Of a stretch of 64,000 bases of DNA, positions 43,748-53,060 are shown one piece after another. The translations under genes and the position numbers were made by a program. Each line of letters begins with the position of its first letter. Positions within the stretch are counted from its first letter, which is position 1. The stretch comes from Fibrobacterota bacterium. GTDB taxonomy: Bacteria > Fibrobacterota > Chitinivibrionia > Chitinivibrionales > FEN-1185. Below the pieces are notes generated by a model. It did no database searches and was not told the DNA's origin. It saw nothing but the letters and a program-made list of their open reading frames with translations. The stretch covers positions 69,559 through 133,558 of the forward strand of contig PLWQ01000017.1 of the NCBI GenBank assembly GCA_003165595.1. The letters run 5' to 3'.

Positions 43748-43874
43748 GAAATTGGAAGGTTTTGCAGTTCTGCAATGACGAATTCGTTGGCATACAGGGG
43801 GAAAGGCGGCCGTTGATGATTCTGGTTCTCTTGAACTTTTCAACTTCTAAACTTTTCAACTTGTAAACCATTTT

Positions 43875-44153
43875 ATGAAACCCGACCCCGACATCGCCAT
43901 TCTTCTCCACACCCTGGAAAAAATGGGCGTGGAAATCCGCAGGGGTTCTTTTGATGCGGCCGGCGGTCTTGTTCGGATGGAAGACCGGTATATACTATTT
44001 TTACAGAACAACGGGTCGCCCGCAAGCGAAAAGGAATTGTACCTTGACGCGATAAGAAAGATGCGTCCCGCGGGCGTGCACGTGCCGCCGCGTGTGCGCG
44101 AGCTGCTGGGCGAAGACGACTGGGAAACAGACAAAGGAGACGGGAATGGGTAA
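43875..44153 (+). CDS. Hypothetical protein
   Basis: This 92-residue acidic protein (MKPDPDIAILLHTLEKMGVE) has no recognised domain, signal peptide or transmembrane segment. Its stop overlaps the start of the following oxidoreductase by 8 nt, which indicates it is real and co-translated. No ribosome-binding site is clear before the ATG; the upstream 130 nt are repeats of an AACTTTTCAACTT type. Confidence 0.6.
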   Translation: MKPDPDIAILLHTLEKMGVEIRRGSFDAAGGLVRMEDRYILFLQNNGSPASEKELYLDAIRKMRPAGVHVPPRVRELLGEDDWETDKGDGNG

Positions 44154-45105
44154 GGTGAGAATCGGCGTCATCGGCGCGGGCGTGCTGGGATCGTACCACA
44201 TGCAAAAATGCCTCAAGAACAAGGACGTGGCCTGCGCGGGTTTTTACGACGTATCGCCGCTGCGGCGTGCAGAGATTTCGAAGAAATTCGGCGTGGACGC
44301 GTTTGACGACATGAATGCCCTCATCGATGCGTCGGATGCCTGCATCGTTGCCACGCCATCGTCCACCCATACCGCCGTGGCGACGGTGTGCATGGACAAA
44401 AAGCGTCATGTTCTGGTCGAAAAGCCGCTTGCTCCGTCGCTGCCGGAAGGCGTCGCGCTCGTCGCGCTGGCGCGCGAACGAGGCGTTGTCCTTCACGTGG
44501 GGCACTCGGAATCGTTCAATGCGGCGTTTGCAAAGCTCCAGTCGTTCGCGCCGCTGCCGAGGTTTCTTGAAATCAACCGGCTGGCCCAGTATTCGCCGCG
44601 CGGCACCGACGTGTCCGTGATACTCGACCTCATGGTCCACGACCTTCAGCTCGTGCTTCGCCTTCTGGGTGAGGAACCGTGTTACGACGCGATAGCCGCC
44701 ACGGGCGTGCCCGTGGTGTCTGCGGACATCGACATCGCCAATGTGCGCATCCCGTTTCCCTCGGGCTGCGTGGTGAACTGTACGGCCAGCCGCATTTCGG
44801 CCAAGCGCATGCGCAAACTCCGGCTTTTCGCGCGTGACAATTACTACTCCGTTGATCTTGACAAGGAAGAAATAGAGCATTACTTCCTCACCGGCGCAGC
44901 CGTGCCGGGCCAGCCGCTGCCTGTGGGATTCGACCGCGAAAAGGCCAAACACATCGACGCGCTGGAGGCCGAGCTCGCGGCGTTCGTGGCGGCCGTTGTG
45001 GGCACGCCGTCCGCGCAGGGCGTCAGCGGCGAAGAAGCGCTGCGGGTGCTCAAGGTTACCGATACGATCATGGACTTGCTCAATAAACAAGCAAATGCAC
45101 GGTAA
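44146..45105 (+). CDS. Gfo/Idh/MocA-family oxidoreductase
   Basis: This 319-residue protein has the NAD-binding GVIGAGVLGSYHMQ near the N-terminus, VEKPLAPSLPEG (the EKP motif of the family), NRLAQYSPRGTDVSVILDLM and VHDLQLVLRLLG. It oxidises or reduces a sugar or similar substrate. The nearest function suggested by phrases such as VEKPL and the DLMVHDLQ helix is a UDP-N-acetylglucosamine 3-dehydrogenase-like enzyme, which is uncertain. The ATG at 44146 follows AAAGGAG. It is downstream of a small overlapping gene. Confidence 0.85.
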   Translation: MGKVRIGVIGAGVLGSYHMQKCLKNKDVACAGFYDVSPLRRAEISKKFGVDAFDDMNALIDASDACIVATPSSTHTAVATVCMDKKRHVLVEKPLAPSLPEGVALVALARERGVVLHVGHSESFNAAFAKLQSFAPLPRFLEINRLAQYSPRGTDVSVILDLMVHDLQLVLRLLGEEPCYDAIAATGVPVVSADIDIANVRIPFPSGCVVNCTASRISAKRMRKLRLFARDNYYSVDLDKEEIEHYFLTGAAVPGQPLPVGFDREKAKHIDALEAELAAFVAAVVGTPSAQGVSGEEALRVLKVTDTIMDLLNKQANAR

Positions 45106-45152
45106 ACGCATTTTGGAGGGAAACCAATCTTTCTAACTCCATCCTGAGCTTC

Positions 45153-45671
45153 GTATGGGAACCCCGCCGAAGACGGCGGCGGTTCTCCTTGCAGGCTCGG
45201 CCATCCGGCCTCGGTGCCGGTCCGCCCTATGCCTAGCGGGCCGGGTCGGCCGGCGCTGCGCTTGGGCGCGCCTTGCAGTCCAACCTGGCGCTGGCGATAA
45301 GATTAATGCCACAATTGTCAAAAACCCCGGGCATCAATTAAAAGCAATCGAAAAGGCCCACTTGCAACCGTTTTCTTCCGCAATGAAGGCGTTGCGAGCC
45401 GGAGCACAGGGATGTGCGGAGACCACTGCCGAAGGCAGCCCGCAGGGTGCGGAGCCGGAGGCGTAGCATGAAAACATGACGCGCACGCTGCGCCAGCGGC
45501 GCGCTTCGCGCATGTTCCCGCTGGAAGGGGTGTGGGTGCAGATCGCCGCCGCTCACTGTGATCTTGCTCCACCGTCGCGGCCGAGCGAAGGCGAGTCCGT
45601 TCCTGCGGGACACCCAGGGAGAGGCGGAAGCTGCACCCCAGGGGAAACCGTGAAATGGTTTCCCCTCCAAC
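45153..45671 (-). repeat. Composite structured repeat A+B (copy 5)
   Basis: Reverse-oriented. Module B (45153-45321) on the minus strand has TTGACA (45316-45321), then GCGCCAGGTTGGACTGC, GGCATAGGGCGGACCGGCACCGAGGC, GGCCGAGCCTGCAAGGAG and a terminal hairpin in which GGGC/GCCC is replaced by GAAC/GTTC, a paired change. Module A (about 45381-45671) starts GTTGGAGGGGAAACC and holds an unusually long variable hairpin, the CACACCCCTTCCAGC joint, another long hairpin and the CGCAACGCC box. It lies between the oxidoreductase gene and tRNA-Arg. Confidence 0.75.
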
Positions 45672-45799
45672 AGACGCTGTAAATCTACAATGAAGAACTC
45701 GAATTACTATCTCTAGCGCTTGCCGAAGTCCATTTGGTATATTATAGGTCGAATTATTTATATTTGAAGTGTCCTTTGGCAGCAAACCCGAATACTTGT

Positions 45800-45873
45800 G
45801 CGCCAGTAGCTCAGTTGGATAGAGTGTCGGCCTCCGAAGCCGAAGGTCGTGGGTTCGACTCCCTCCTGGCGTA
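45800..45873 (+). tRNA. tRNA-Arg (anticodon CCG)
   Basis: Cloverleaf with acceptor GCGCCAG/CTGGCGT (first pair G-U), D-arm AGCTCAGTTGGATAGAGT, anticodon arm TCGGC-CTCCGAA-GCCGA with anticodon CCG, and T-arm GTGGGTTCGACTCCC. No CCA is encoded. A STAS-PEGA gene begins 36 nt later. Confidence 0.93.
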
Positions 45874-45908
45874 ATACCCTAGATGCTTAATTTACAAAGG
45901 GGGTTCTT

Positions 45909-47834
45909 ATCAAATTCCGTACTAGAACCAGCGGTCTCTTCGAGATTATCCAGCCGGCAATTGAAAAGGGGGAAGTGTTCGATTCCACGCTCCTCAAGAA
46001 CATGATCAACTCCCTTATCGCCGAGGGCAAGCGGAACTTTGCTATCGATCTCTCTCCCCTCGACTATATCTACTCGGACGCGATCAACGTGATTCTCGCG
46101 CTCAACAGGCGAATTCTTGATGTGAGCGGACGGCTGTCGCTCATGGGACCAAGCCCCGAGGTACGGCAGATTCTGGAACGCACCGGCATCCAGAACATCC
46201 TCAAGATCTTCGACACCGAGACCGAGCTTCTCAAGAGTTCCGAGGACATCATCCTGCAAACAACGCGCTACAACCTTGCCGACCTGCAGAACTACCAGCA
46301 GGCGCCTCCGCCCCAGAAGCCGAAATCGGAATTCGAGGATTTCCGCTCCGAGATAAGCACCGCGATGTCGCCCGGCGTGGGAGGCACTGAGCCCGAAGCC
46401 GACAAGGGATATCGTCAGCCGCCGGCGCAGCAGTTTGCCCCGCAGCAGCAGTTCGTACCCCAGCAGCCGCCTTTCAAGGAAGAAGAATTCGAAGCTGCGT
46501 ATAAATCATTTGAGACCGAAGTATCACAGGACAGCTACGGGCCTCCGCCGCAGGTGGTTCGTCCGCAGCCCCAGCAGTACGCGGAACCGTTTACGCCGCC
46601 GCCTGTCCAGCCGCCCCGACCCGCGCAGCCGGCGAGACGGCCCGAGCAGGAATTCGCGCCTGTCCAGGAACCCATGCCCACGGCACGGCACCGGGACGCC
46701 GATTACACGCCGCCCCGGATAGAACCGCTGGAACCGGCTCCCGCAACACGGCGCATGGATGAGGAAGAGACATTTGCCAAGAAGGAATTCGCCGCGCCGA
46801 AGGCAAAAGCCAAGCCGCCGCTCGACGAGAAGCCGGCCAGGCCGTACGACGATTTTACGCGAGACACCGACGATCTCGAACCCAAAAAACGCTCGCCCAT
46901 GCCCATAATCATCACGATCCTCGTGGTGGCCTTGCTTGCCGTGGGCGCGTATTTCATAATTATTCCTCTTGTAAAGAACGGGCAAAAAGAAGCCGTGGCG
47001 CCCACTCCCGCGCCTGCGGTGAGCCAGCCCGTACCCGAGAAGCCCGTGACCCCGCCGCCGGCAGCCGCCCCTGTGCAGCCCGCGCCGGCACCCGTACCGG
47101 CGCCCGTCGCAAAACCGCAGCCGCCTGCTCCCGCGCCGGTCGCGGCTGAGGAACCAGTGGAGAAACCGGCAAAGAAACAGGCTGTGGGCAAGGCCCCAGC
47201 GCGTAAGCCTCCGGCCGAGACACCGAAAAAGGCTCAAGCCGCCGAAGCAGCGCCGGGCGCAGCTTCGGGGAAGATCGTTATTACGTCAACACCGTCCGGC
47301 GCGACCATCAAGGCCGACGAGAACGTGATCGGCACGACACCATTTACCTGGAAGAATCCCAGTGTCATCGGCGAAGTCACCATTGTAGTGTCCAAGCCCG
47401 GCTACAAGGATGCGGCCAAGACCCTCGAATTTACAGGCGGCAACAAGAGCGAGTCGTTTAGGCTCGAAAGAGAAGTTACCGCCAAACCTGCGCCTGTTCC
47501 GGCACCGGCTCCCGAGCCTGAGGCCGCAGAACCCGCTCCGACGCCGACGCCCAAGGCCGCGCCCGCGCCCGCGCCCGCTCCGGCGCCTGCTGCGGAACCT
47601 GCTCCAGCTGCTGCTGCGCCGAGCGGCGAACCCGCGACCGTGTTCATCGCCTCGATTCCTCCTGTTGCGGATGTCTACATGGACGGGAAACTTATCGGAA
47701 AGACGAACATTACCAAGCTCAACGTGACCGCGGGCTCTCACAGCATGAGGTTTGTCAAGGGAACGCAGGAAGTTTCCAAAGACATGACCTTCAAGGGGGG
47801 CGACAACCCGTCTCAGCTGGTGAATTTAAAGTAG
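45909..47834 (+). CDS. STAS-domain membrane protein with PEGA domains
   Basis: This protein of about 641 residues has a STAS domain at the N-terminus (residues 5-115, NFAIDLSPLDYIYSDAINV where Ser precedes the Asp as in anti-sigma-factor antagonists), a long Pro/Gln-rich cytoplasmic linker, one transmembrane segment at about 332-352 (IIITILVVALLAVGAYF), a Pro/Ala-rich periplasmic linker and two PEGA domains (about 455-515, ITSTPSGATIKADENVIGTT; about 576-641, FIASIPPVADVYMDGKLIGK). The first good codon is a GTG at 45975, but the reading frame and STAS fold continue upstream to an ATC at 45909 with GGGGG before it. A route by which partner-switching signals reach the envelope is an inference. 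Confidence 0.75.
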   Translation: MKFRTRTSGLFEIIQPAIEKGEVFDSTLLKNMINSLIAEGKRNFAIDLSPLDYIYSDAINVILALNRRILDVSGRLSLMGPSPEVRQILERTGIQNILKIFDTETELLKSSEDIILQTTRYNLADLQNYQQAPPPQKPKSEFEDFRSEISTAMSPGVGGTEPEADKGYRQPPAQQFAPQQQFVPQQPPFKEEEFEAAYKSFETEVSQDSYGPPPQVVRPQPQQYAEPFTPPPVQPPRPAQPARRPEQEFAPVQEPMPTARHRDADYTPPRIEPLEPAPATRRMDEEETFAKKEFAAPKAKAKPPLDEKPARPYDDFTRDTDDLEPKKRSPMPIIITILVVALLAVGAYFIIIPLVKNGQKEAVAPTPAPAVSQPVPEKPVTPPPAAAPVQPAPAPVPAPVAKPQPPAPAPVAAEEPVEKPAKKQAVGKAPARKPPAETPKKAQAAEAAPGAASGKIVITSTPSGATIKADENVIGTTPFTWKNPSVIGEVTIVVSKPGYKDAAKTLEFTGGNKSESFRLEREVTAKPAPVPAPAPEPEAAEPAPTPTPKAAPAPAPAPAPAAEPAPAAAAPSGEPATVFIASIPPVADVYMDGKLIGKTNITKLNVTAGSHSMRFVKGTQEVSKDMTFKGGDNPSQLVNLK

Positions 47835-47873
47835 CGCGGCGCGCCTGAGCTTGACGTATAGGAGTGAAGGAAG

Positions 47874-47912
47874 AGCAGGAACCCCGGTGGATCGGGATTC
47901 CTGCTTTTTTTT
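47874..47912 (+). terminator. Intrinsic terminator after the STAS-PEGA gene
   Basis: Stem AGCAGGAACCCCG with CGGGATTCCTGCT (one mismatch) and a T8 tract. It ends 78 nt after the stop at 47834. Confidence 0.9.
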
Positions 47913-48145
47913 ATGCGGTTGATCGGTTTCCATTGCATCGCGCCATGGCGATATGAGGCAGATCAGGGGAGCGTGATCTAAGGCAAGGGACGCCGGTTTC
48001 CCCAGAAGATTTCAAAAGACATCGGCTGCTGCCGCAGCACACCGCAGGGTCCATGCTTGTCCGAAAAATCGGCAAACCATGCTCGCAACCCTTGATTTTG
48101 CCCGTAAAGTTATATATCTTTTATGTCCGTTTAGGAAATTAGTGT

Positions 48146-48218
<73 letters not shown>

Positions 48219-48227
48219 TTTAGAATC

Positions 48228-48262
48228 AAGGACTTACAACGCAAGTTGTAGGTCCTTTTTTT
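48228..48262 (+). terminator. Intrinsic terminator after tRNA-Phe
   Basis: 13-bp stem AAGGACTTACAAC/GTTGTAGGTCCTT (one G-U) with a 4-nt loop and a T7 tract. Confidence 0.88.
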
Positions 48263-48439
48263 GTGAATGCCTAAAATTGCTTGTCATTTTTGATACACAC
48301 GTGATTTTCAGGCCCCGACTCTCTAAAGTCTACTGACGAGCGCCTGAACAGCTCCAGGAGGAATGTCTTTACTTTTGGCAAGAATGATGAGTCGTTCGAG
48401 ATCCTCTTTAGTGGCCTCGGTCTAAGCTTTGAGCACCCT

Positions 48440-48645
48440 TTTGTCGCGACCCTAACGTCTTTTTCTTTCACCTTCCGCAATTATCCGCTTGAGACGCCCG
48501 TTCTCGGATTCTAGCTCGCGCGTCGCATGATTTCTGGAATGCCAATACCCGAGAATTTGTTACGTCAGTTGAAAAAGGTCTGCTCGCTGATGCCGTGTCG
48601 GCGGCAAACCTCGTTGATCTTGCCGCCTCTCAGGTACCCACTTGT
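48440..48645 (-). pseudogene. Decayed IS3-family transposase OrfA fragment
   Basis: Read on the minus strand, 48635-48570 gives GGKINEVCRRHGISEQTFFN, a helix-turn-helix segment of IS3 OrfA. It ends in a TGA where the family has Trp. After a frameshift the sequence resumes as RELESENGRLKRIIAE. These are the OrfA leucine-zipper residues. No OrfB or terminal inverted repeat is seen, so only a remnant is left. The rest of the gap to 48854 has no gene, apart from a possible second remnant at 48305-48425 (EDLERLIILAKSKDIPPG). Confidence 0.75.
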
Positions 48646-48854
48646 CAGGGAAAATAGCAAGTCTTTCGCAAATTCGAGAATTGATTTTGTGCAGCAAGCA
48701 AAGCCTGCGAGATGTGCCTATGGCTTTTCCCCCTGAGATGTACCACGCCCTATGGGGCGTGGTGCACTATACTACGCTCAAGCGCAGACGCGCTCGACTT
48801 CACCGGCCAAATTCCTCAATCTTTTTCGAAAAGGCACAATGATTGCTTTAATGA

Positions 48855-51800
48855 TTGGTTTTAAGAGCCTTGATCCGACGAGGCGTCCTTACAATAAGTG
48901 AGGTAAACACTGTGTTTCCTGGAACTTCTCTCGTTCTGAATCTGGCCCTGGCATTTTATAAGGCGGGCACTATCTGGACCCGGAAATTGTTGGGCCTGGC
49001 AACGGTTCACACTGTTCAGGATGCGCATTGGTACAAACTTCCGTACCGGGTATTCGCTCCTGTTGCCGCCGCCTCTGTCGCAGTCGCGTTCACATTTCTG
49101 CTTTCCTGCGGCCCCGCAACCAGCCCATTCACTGCTTCAAATGCAACCATTTCGATAAGGCTGGCGAATTCCAAGGGGCAGATTTCCGCAACCACGGTAT
49201 CCGATACCACAGGCAACACCGTGCATGTCAAGGTGACTCCGTATCTGTACCAGTACATCACAACGGTATCGGTGTTCATTGGACGAAGCGCGTCGGATAC
49301 CGACACCCTTATCGCGCTGGGCAATTTCAATTCGCCAAACGACTCGCTGTGGCTTAACATCGCCTTCCGCACTCCGGGTACGCGCACCATAACGGCAACC
49401 GCGATTATCCCCGGCGCGCCCAACTACAAGGCAACGGCAACCATCGTGATCTACCCAATGCCTGTCCGGACTTTTTCACTGGCATACGACGGCAATGGAA
49501 ATTCCTCGGGCACGCCGCCCGCGGACTCAGGTGCGTATCAACAAGGGGCAGGTGTAACAATCAAGGGCAATACAGGCGGTCTGGTAAGAACCGGCTACAC
49601 TTTTGCGGGATGGAACACTGCGGCGGATGGAAGCGGCGTGTCGTATTCCGCCGGAGACGTCTTCACCATGACGGCCGGGAATGTGACGTTGTATGCAAAA
49701 TGGACGCAAAATCCAACCTACACGGTTGTCTATAATGGCAACAACAACACAAGCGGCTCGGCTCCCACAGATCCCAACTCCTACGAACAGAACGCAACCG
49801 TTACCGTCCGCGCAAATACGGGAGCACTTGTCCGAACCGGTTACACATTTGCAGGCTGGAACACAGCCGCGGACGGAACCGGCACCTCGTACGCAGGTGG
49901 AGAGACGTTTGCAATCGCGACTTCCAACGTAACGCTTTACGCCAAATGGACACAGAACCCAACCTACACCGTAACCTACAACGGAAACAACAGCACCGGC
50001 GGCGCAGTGCCCACCGACCCCAATGCTTACGAACAGGGCTCAACCGTTACCGTCAAAGCAAATACAGGCAGCCTGGTGAGGGCAGACTACACATTTGCAG
50101 GATGGAACACAGCGGCAGATGGAACCGGGGCTGAATATGCCGGTGGCGCCTCCTTTAGCATCGGTAATGCAAACGTTGTCTTGTACGCGGTATGGACTCA
50201 GGACCCAACCTACACCGTAACCTACAATGGCAACAACAACACGTCGGGCAATGTGCCCCTTGATGGAAATTCATATGAACAGGGCGCAAGCGTGACGGTA
50301 AAGGCCAATGGCGGCAACCTTGCAAAAACGGGGTATACTTTTGCGGGATGGAATACTGCGGCTGATGGCAGCGGCCTTACCTACGCGGCCGGGACATCAT
50401 TCAATATCGGTGCGGCCAACGTAATCCTCTACGCAATATGGACGCAGAACCCCACCTTCACGGTAACGTACAATGGCAACGGCAACACCGGCGGATCCGC
50501 CCCAACAGACGCTAATGCATACCAACAGGGCGCGAGCGTGACCATAAAAGGCAACACAGGCAATCTCGTGAAGACCGGCTACACCTTTGCGGGATGGAAC
50601 ACGGCGGCGGACGGCAGCGGCACCCCCTTCGCGGCTGGCGCAACATTGACAATGGGTAATGCCAATGTCTCGTTGTACGCGAACTGGACGCAGAACCCCA
50701 CCTATACGGTCACCTACATGGGCAACGGCAATACAAGCGGATCAGTGCCTCTGGATGCAAACGCCTATGAGCAAAACGCAACGGTTACGGTAAAAGGCAA
50801 TACCGGCAATCTTGTGCGTACCGGGTATTCGTTCTCGGGTTGGAACACCGCGGCAGACGGAAGCGGCAAAGCCTATGCACCTGCAGCCACGTTCAGTGTG
50901 GGGACATCAAACGTCGTCCTCTATGCACTTTGGACGCAATTACAGACCTACACTGTGACCTACAATGGCAACAATACCACGGGCGGAGCCGTACCCACCG
51001 ACGCGGGAACCTACCAGCAGGGAACAACCGTGACGGTCAAGACCAACAGCGGCAACCTGGCCAAAACCGGCTACACCTTTGCGGGGTGGAACACCGCGGC
51101 GGATGGGACCGGTACATCGTATGCCGCAGGCTCGACCTTCACAATGGGTAATGCCAATGTCGTGCTGTATGCGGTCTGGACCCAAAACCCCACCTATACC
51201 GTTACCTACAATGACAATAATAGCACCGGCGGCACGGTTCCCACCGACGCGGGCGCGTACCAGCAGGGAACAACGGTAACAACCAAGACCAACAGCGGCA
51301 ACCTGGTAAAGACGGGTTTCACCTTTGCAGGCTGGAACACCGCGGCGGATGGGACCGGCACATCGTATGCCGCAGGCACAACGTTTGCAATGGGCAATGC
51401 CAATGTCACACTGTATGCCGTGTGGACACAGAACCCCACGTACACCGTCACCTATAACGGTAACAGCAGCACCGGCGGTGTTGCGCCTGTTGACGCGGGA
51501 GCATATCAGCAAGGTTCAACCGTGACGGTAAAGTCAAACACCGGCTCGCTGGCAAGGACGGGCTACACCTTTGCGGGCTGGAACACCGCCGCAGACGGAT
51601 CGGGCACGCCGTACGCGGCAGGCGCCACGTTCACAATAGGCAACGCCAATGTGACGCTGTACGCGAAATGGACCATTGCGATCCTTTCCGTCAAGTTCAA
51701 CACCAACGGCGGCAGCGTGGTGGACAGCCAGCTCGTTGCCTACAACAGCCTTGCTACCGCTCCTGCGGCTCCCACAAAGACGGGCAATGTGTTTGCAGGA

Positions 51801-52919
51801 TGGTATTCCGATCAGACGCTCACCTCGCCATTCTCATTTACCGCGCCCATCGTGGCATCCATCACACTGTATGCAAAGTGGGCGCCGGTGTATACGGTGA
51901 CCTATAACGGGAACGGGAATACGGGAGGAACGGCGCCTGCGGACAATGGCTCATACATCAGTGGTGCAATCGTGACGATCCTCGACAATACCGGAAGCCT
52001 CGTCAAAACGGGATATTCCTTTGCCGGATGGAACACCAATGCCGCGGGCACCGGCACCGACAGGACGCCCGGCAATACGTTTCAGATTGGCTCGACAAGT
52101 GTCATCCTGTACGCGAAATGGACAATCAATTCGTACGCCGTTTCGTTCAATTCAAACGGCGGCAGCGCGGTGGCGGTGCAGAACGTCAATTACGGATCAA
52201 CAGCCACTCCCCCGAACCCTGCGCCAACTAAGACGTCGTACGTGTTTGCGGGATGGTATGCCGACTCGGCGCTAACGAGTGTTTTCAACTTTGCCACGAC
52301 GATCACGTCCGCGCAAACCCTGTGGGCAAAATGGCAAATCCAGGACGCGGACGGGAATGTTTATCATGAAGTGAAAATTGGTAATCAGGTGTGGATGGTT
52401 GAGAACTTGAAAACAACCAAGTACAACGACGGCTCGGTGATTCCAACTTTGTCTTACTATTTGGACTGGACAAGTCTTGCTACTCCTGCATATTGTTGGT
52501 ACAACGACTCCATTTCTTCCTACAAAACCCCTTACGGCGCTCTCTATGACTGGTTTGCCGTTGGAACCGGAAAGCTCGCGCCTTTGGGATGGCACGTTGC
52601 CAACGACAACGACTGGACCAATCTTACAAATAACCTTGGGGGTCCCGACAGCGCAGGCGGGAAAATGAAAGAGGCGGGAACAGCGCATTGGGCTTCGCCC
52701 AATACCAATGCAACTAATTCGTCGGGATTCACGGCGCTTCCAGGGGACATGACCGGTGGATTCGGCGTTGGCTATGGAGGAAATTGGTGGAGTTCCACCC
52801 AATGCTCGGGTAACCTAACGGCAAATTGCGAGACACTTAGTTCGAGCTCCGGAAGTCTTTCGTCTTTCTGTTTGTCCCCAACGGTCGGCGTTTCCGTCCG
52901 TTGCATCCGGGACTACTGA
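48855..52919 (+). CDS. Surface lipoprotein with 12 InlB B-type repeats and a FISUMP domain
   Basis: This protein (1354 residues from the TTG at 48855; a start near 49026 before YKLPYRVF may be the true one) has a hydrophobic segment ending FTFLLSCG, a lipoprotein signal with Cys. A beta-sandwich-like region follows, then twelve Listeria-Bacteroides (InlB B) repeats from about 49465 to 52340. Nine of them are 82-residue units reading GYTFAGWNTAADG and LYAKWTQNPTYTVTYNG; units 10 and 12 are shorter (FAGWYSDQTL, FAGWYADSAL). The C-terminal FISUMP domain (52343-52919) has VKIGNQVWMVENLK, YLDWTSLATPAYCWYN, PLGWHVANDNDW and SVRCIRD. Such proteins sit on the outer face of Fibrobacter-type cells. The repeat array is nearly identical at the DNA level, so assembly may be imprecise. 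Confidence 0.9.
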   Translation: MVLRALIRRGVLTISEVNTVFPGTSLVLNLALAFYKAGTIWTRKLLGLATVHTVQDAHWYKLPYRVFAPVAAASVAVAFTFLLSCGPATSPFTASNATISIRLANSKGQISATTVSDTTGNTVHVKVTPYLYQYITTVSVFIGRSASDTDTLIALGNFNSPNDSLWLNIAFRTPGTRTITATAIIPGAPNYKATATIVIYPMPVRTFSLAYDGNGNSSGTPPADSGAYQQGAGVTIKGNTGGLVRTGYTFAGWNTAADGSGVSYSAGDVFTMTAGNVTLYAKWTQNPTYTVVYNGNNNTSGSAPTDPNSYEQNATVTVRANTGALVRTGYTFAGWNTAADGTGTSYAGGETFAIATSNVTLYAKWTQNPTYTVTYNGNNSTGGAVPTDPNAYEQGSTVTVKANTGSLVRADYTFAGWNTAADGTGAEYAGGASFSIGNANVVLYAVWTQDPTYTVTYNGNNNTSGNVPLDGNSYEQGASVTVKANGGNLAKTGYTFAGWNTAADGSGLTYAAGTSFNIGAANVILYAIWTQNPTFTVTYNGNGNTGGSAPTDANAYQQGASVTIKGNTGNLVKTGYTFAGWNTAADGSGTPFAAGATLTMGNANVSLYANWTQNPTYTVTYMGNGNTSGSVPLDANAYEQNATVTVKGNTGNLVRTGYSFSGWNTAADGSGKAYAPAATFSVGTSNVVLYALWTQLQTYTVTYNGNNTTGGAVPTDAGTYQQGTTVTVKTNSGNLAKTGYTFAGWNTAADGTGTSYAAGSTFTMGNANVVLYAVWTQNPTYTVTYNDNNSTGGTVPTDAGAYQQGTTVTTKTNSGNLVKTGFTFAGWNTAADGTGTSYAAGTTFAMGNANVTLYAVWTQNPTYTVTYNGNSSTGGVAPVDAGAYQQGSTVTVKSNTGSLARTGYTFAGWNTAADGSGTPYAAGATFTIGNANVTLYAKWTIAILSVKFNTNGGSVVDSQLVAYNSLATAPAAPTKTGNVFAGWYSDQTLTSPFSFTAPIVASITLYAKWAPVYTVTYNGNGNTGGTAPADNGSYISGAIVTILDNTGSLVKTGYSFAGWNTNAAGTGTDRTPGNTFQIGSTSVILYAKWTINSYAVSFNSNGGSAVAVQNVNYGSTATPPNPAPTKTSYVFAGWYADSALTSVFNFATTITSAQTLWAKWQIQDADGNVYHEVKIGNQVWMVENLKTTKYNDGSVIPTLSYYLDWTSLATPAYCWYNDSISSYKTPYGALYDWFAVGTGKLAPLGWHVANDNDWTNLTNNLGGPDSAGGKMKEAGTAHWASPNTNATNSSGFTALPGDMTGGFGVGYGGNWWSSTQCSGNLTANCETLSSSSGSLSSFCLSPTVGVSVRCIRDY

Positions 52920-53060
52920 ATACCCTGAAGAACGAAGAGGCGATTGACTTTGAGGAACCAGGCAATTGGGTGATTGTCTGAAGCAAAGACTCGAAGAACA
53001 CATGTGCCAACTTGGCTCGCTGCTCCACAGCAGAATGCCAAAGAGTATGCCGGATCCGTA

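Noticed and set aside
49465-51700. Minisatellite or tandem DNA repeat of non-coding type
   Set aside because: The 246-nt units are in frame and encode conserved InlB-type repeats with synonymous differences, so they are protein repeats.
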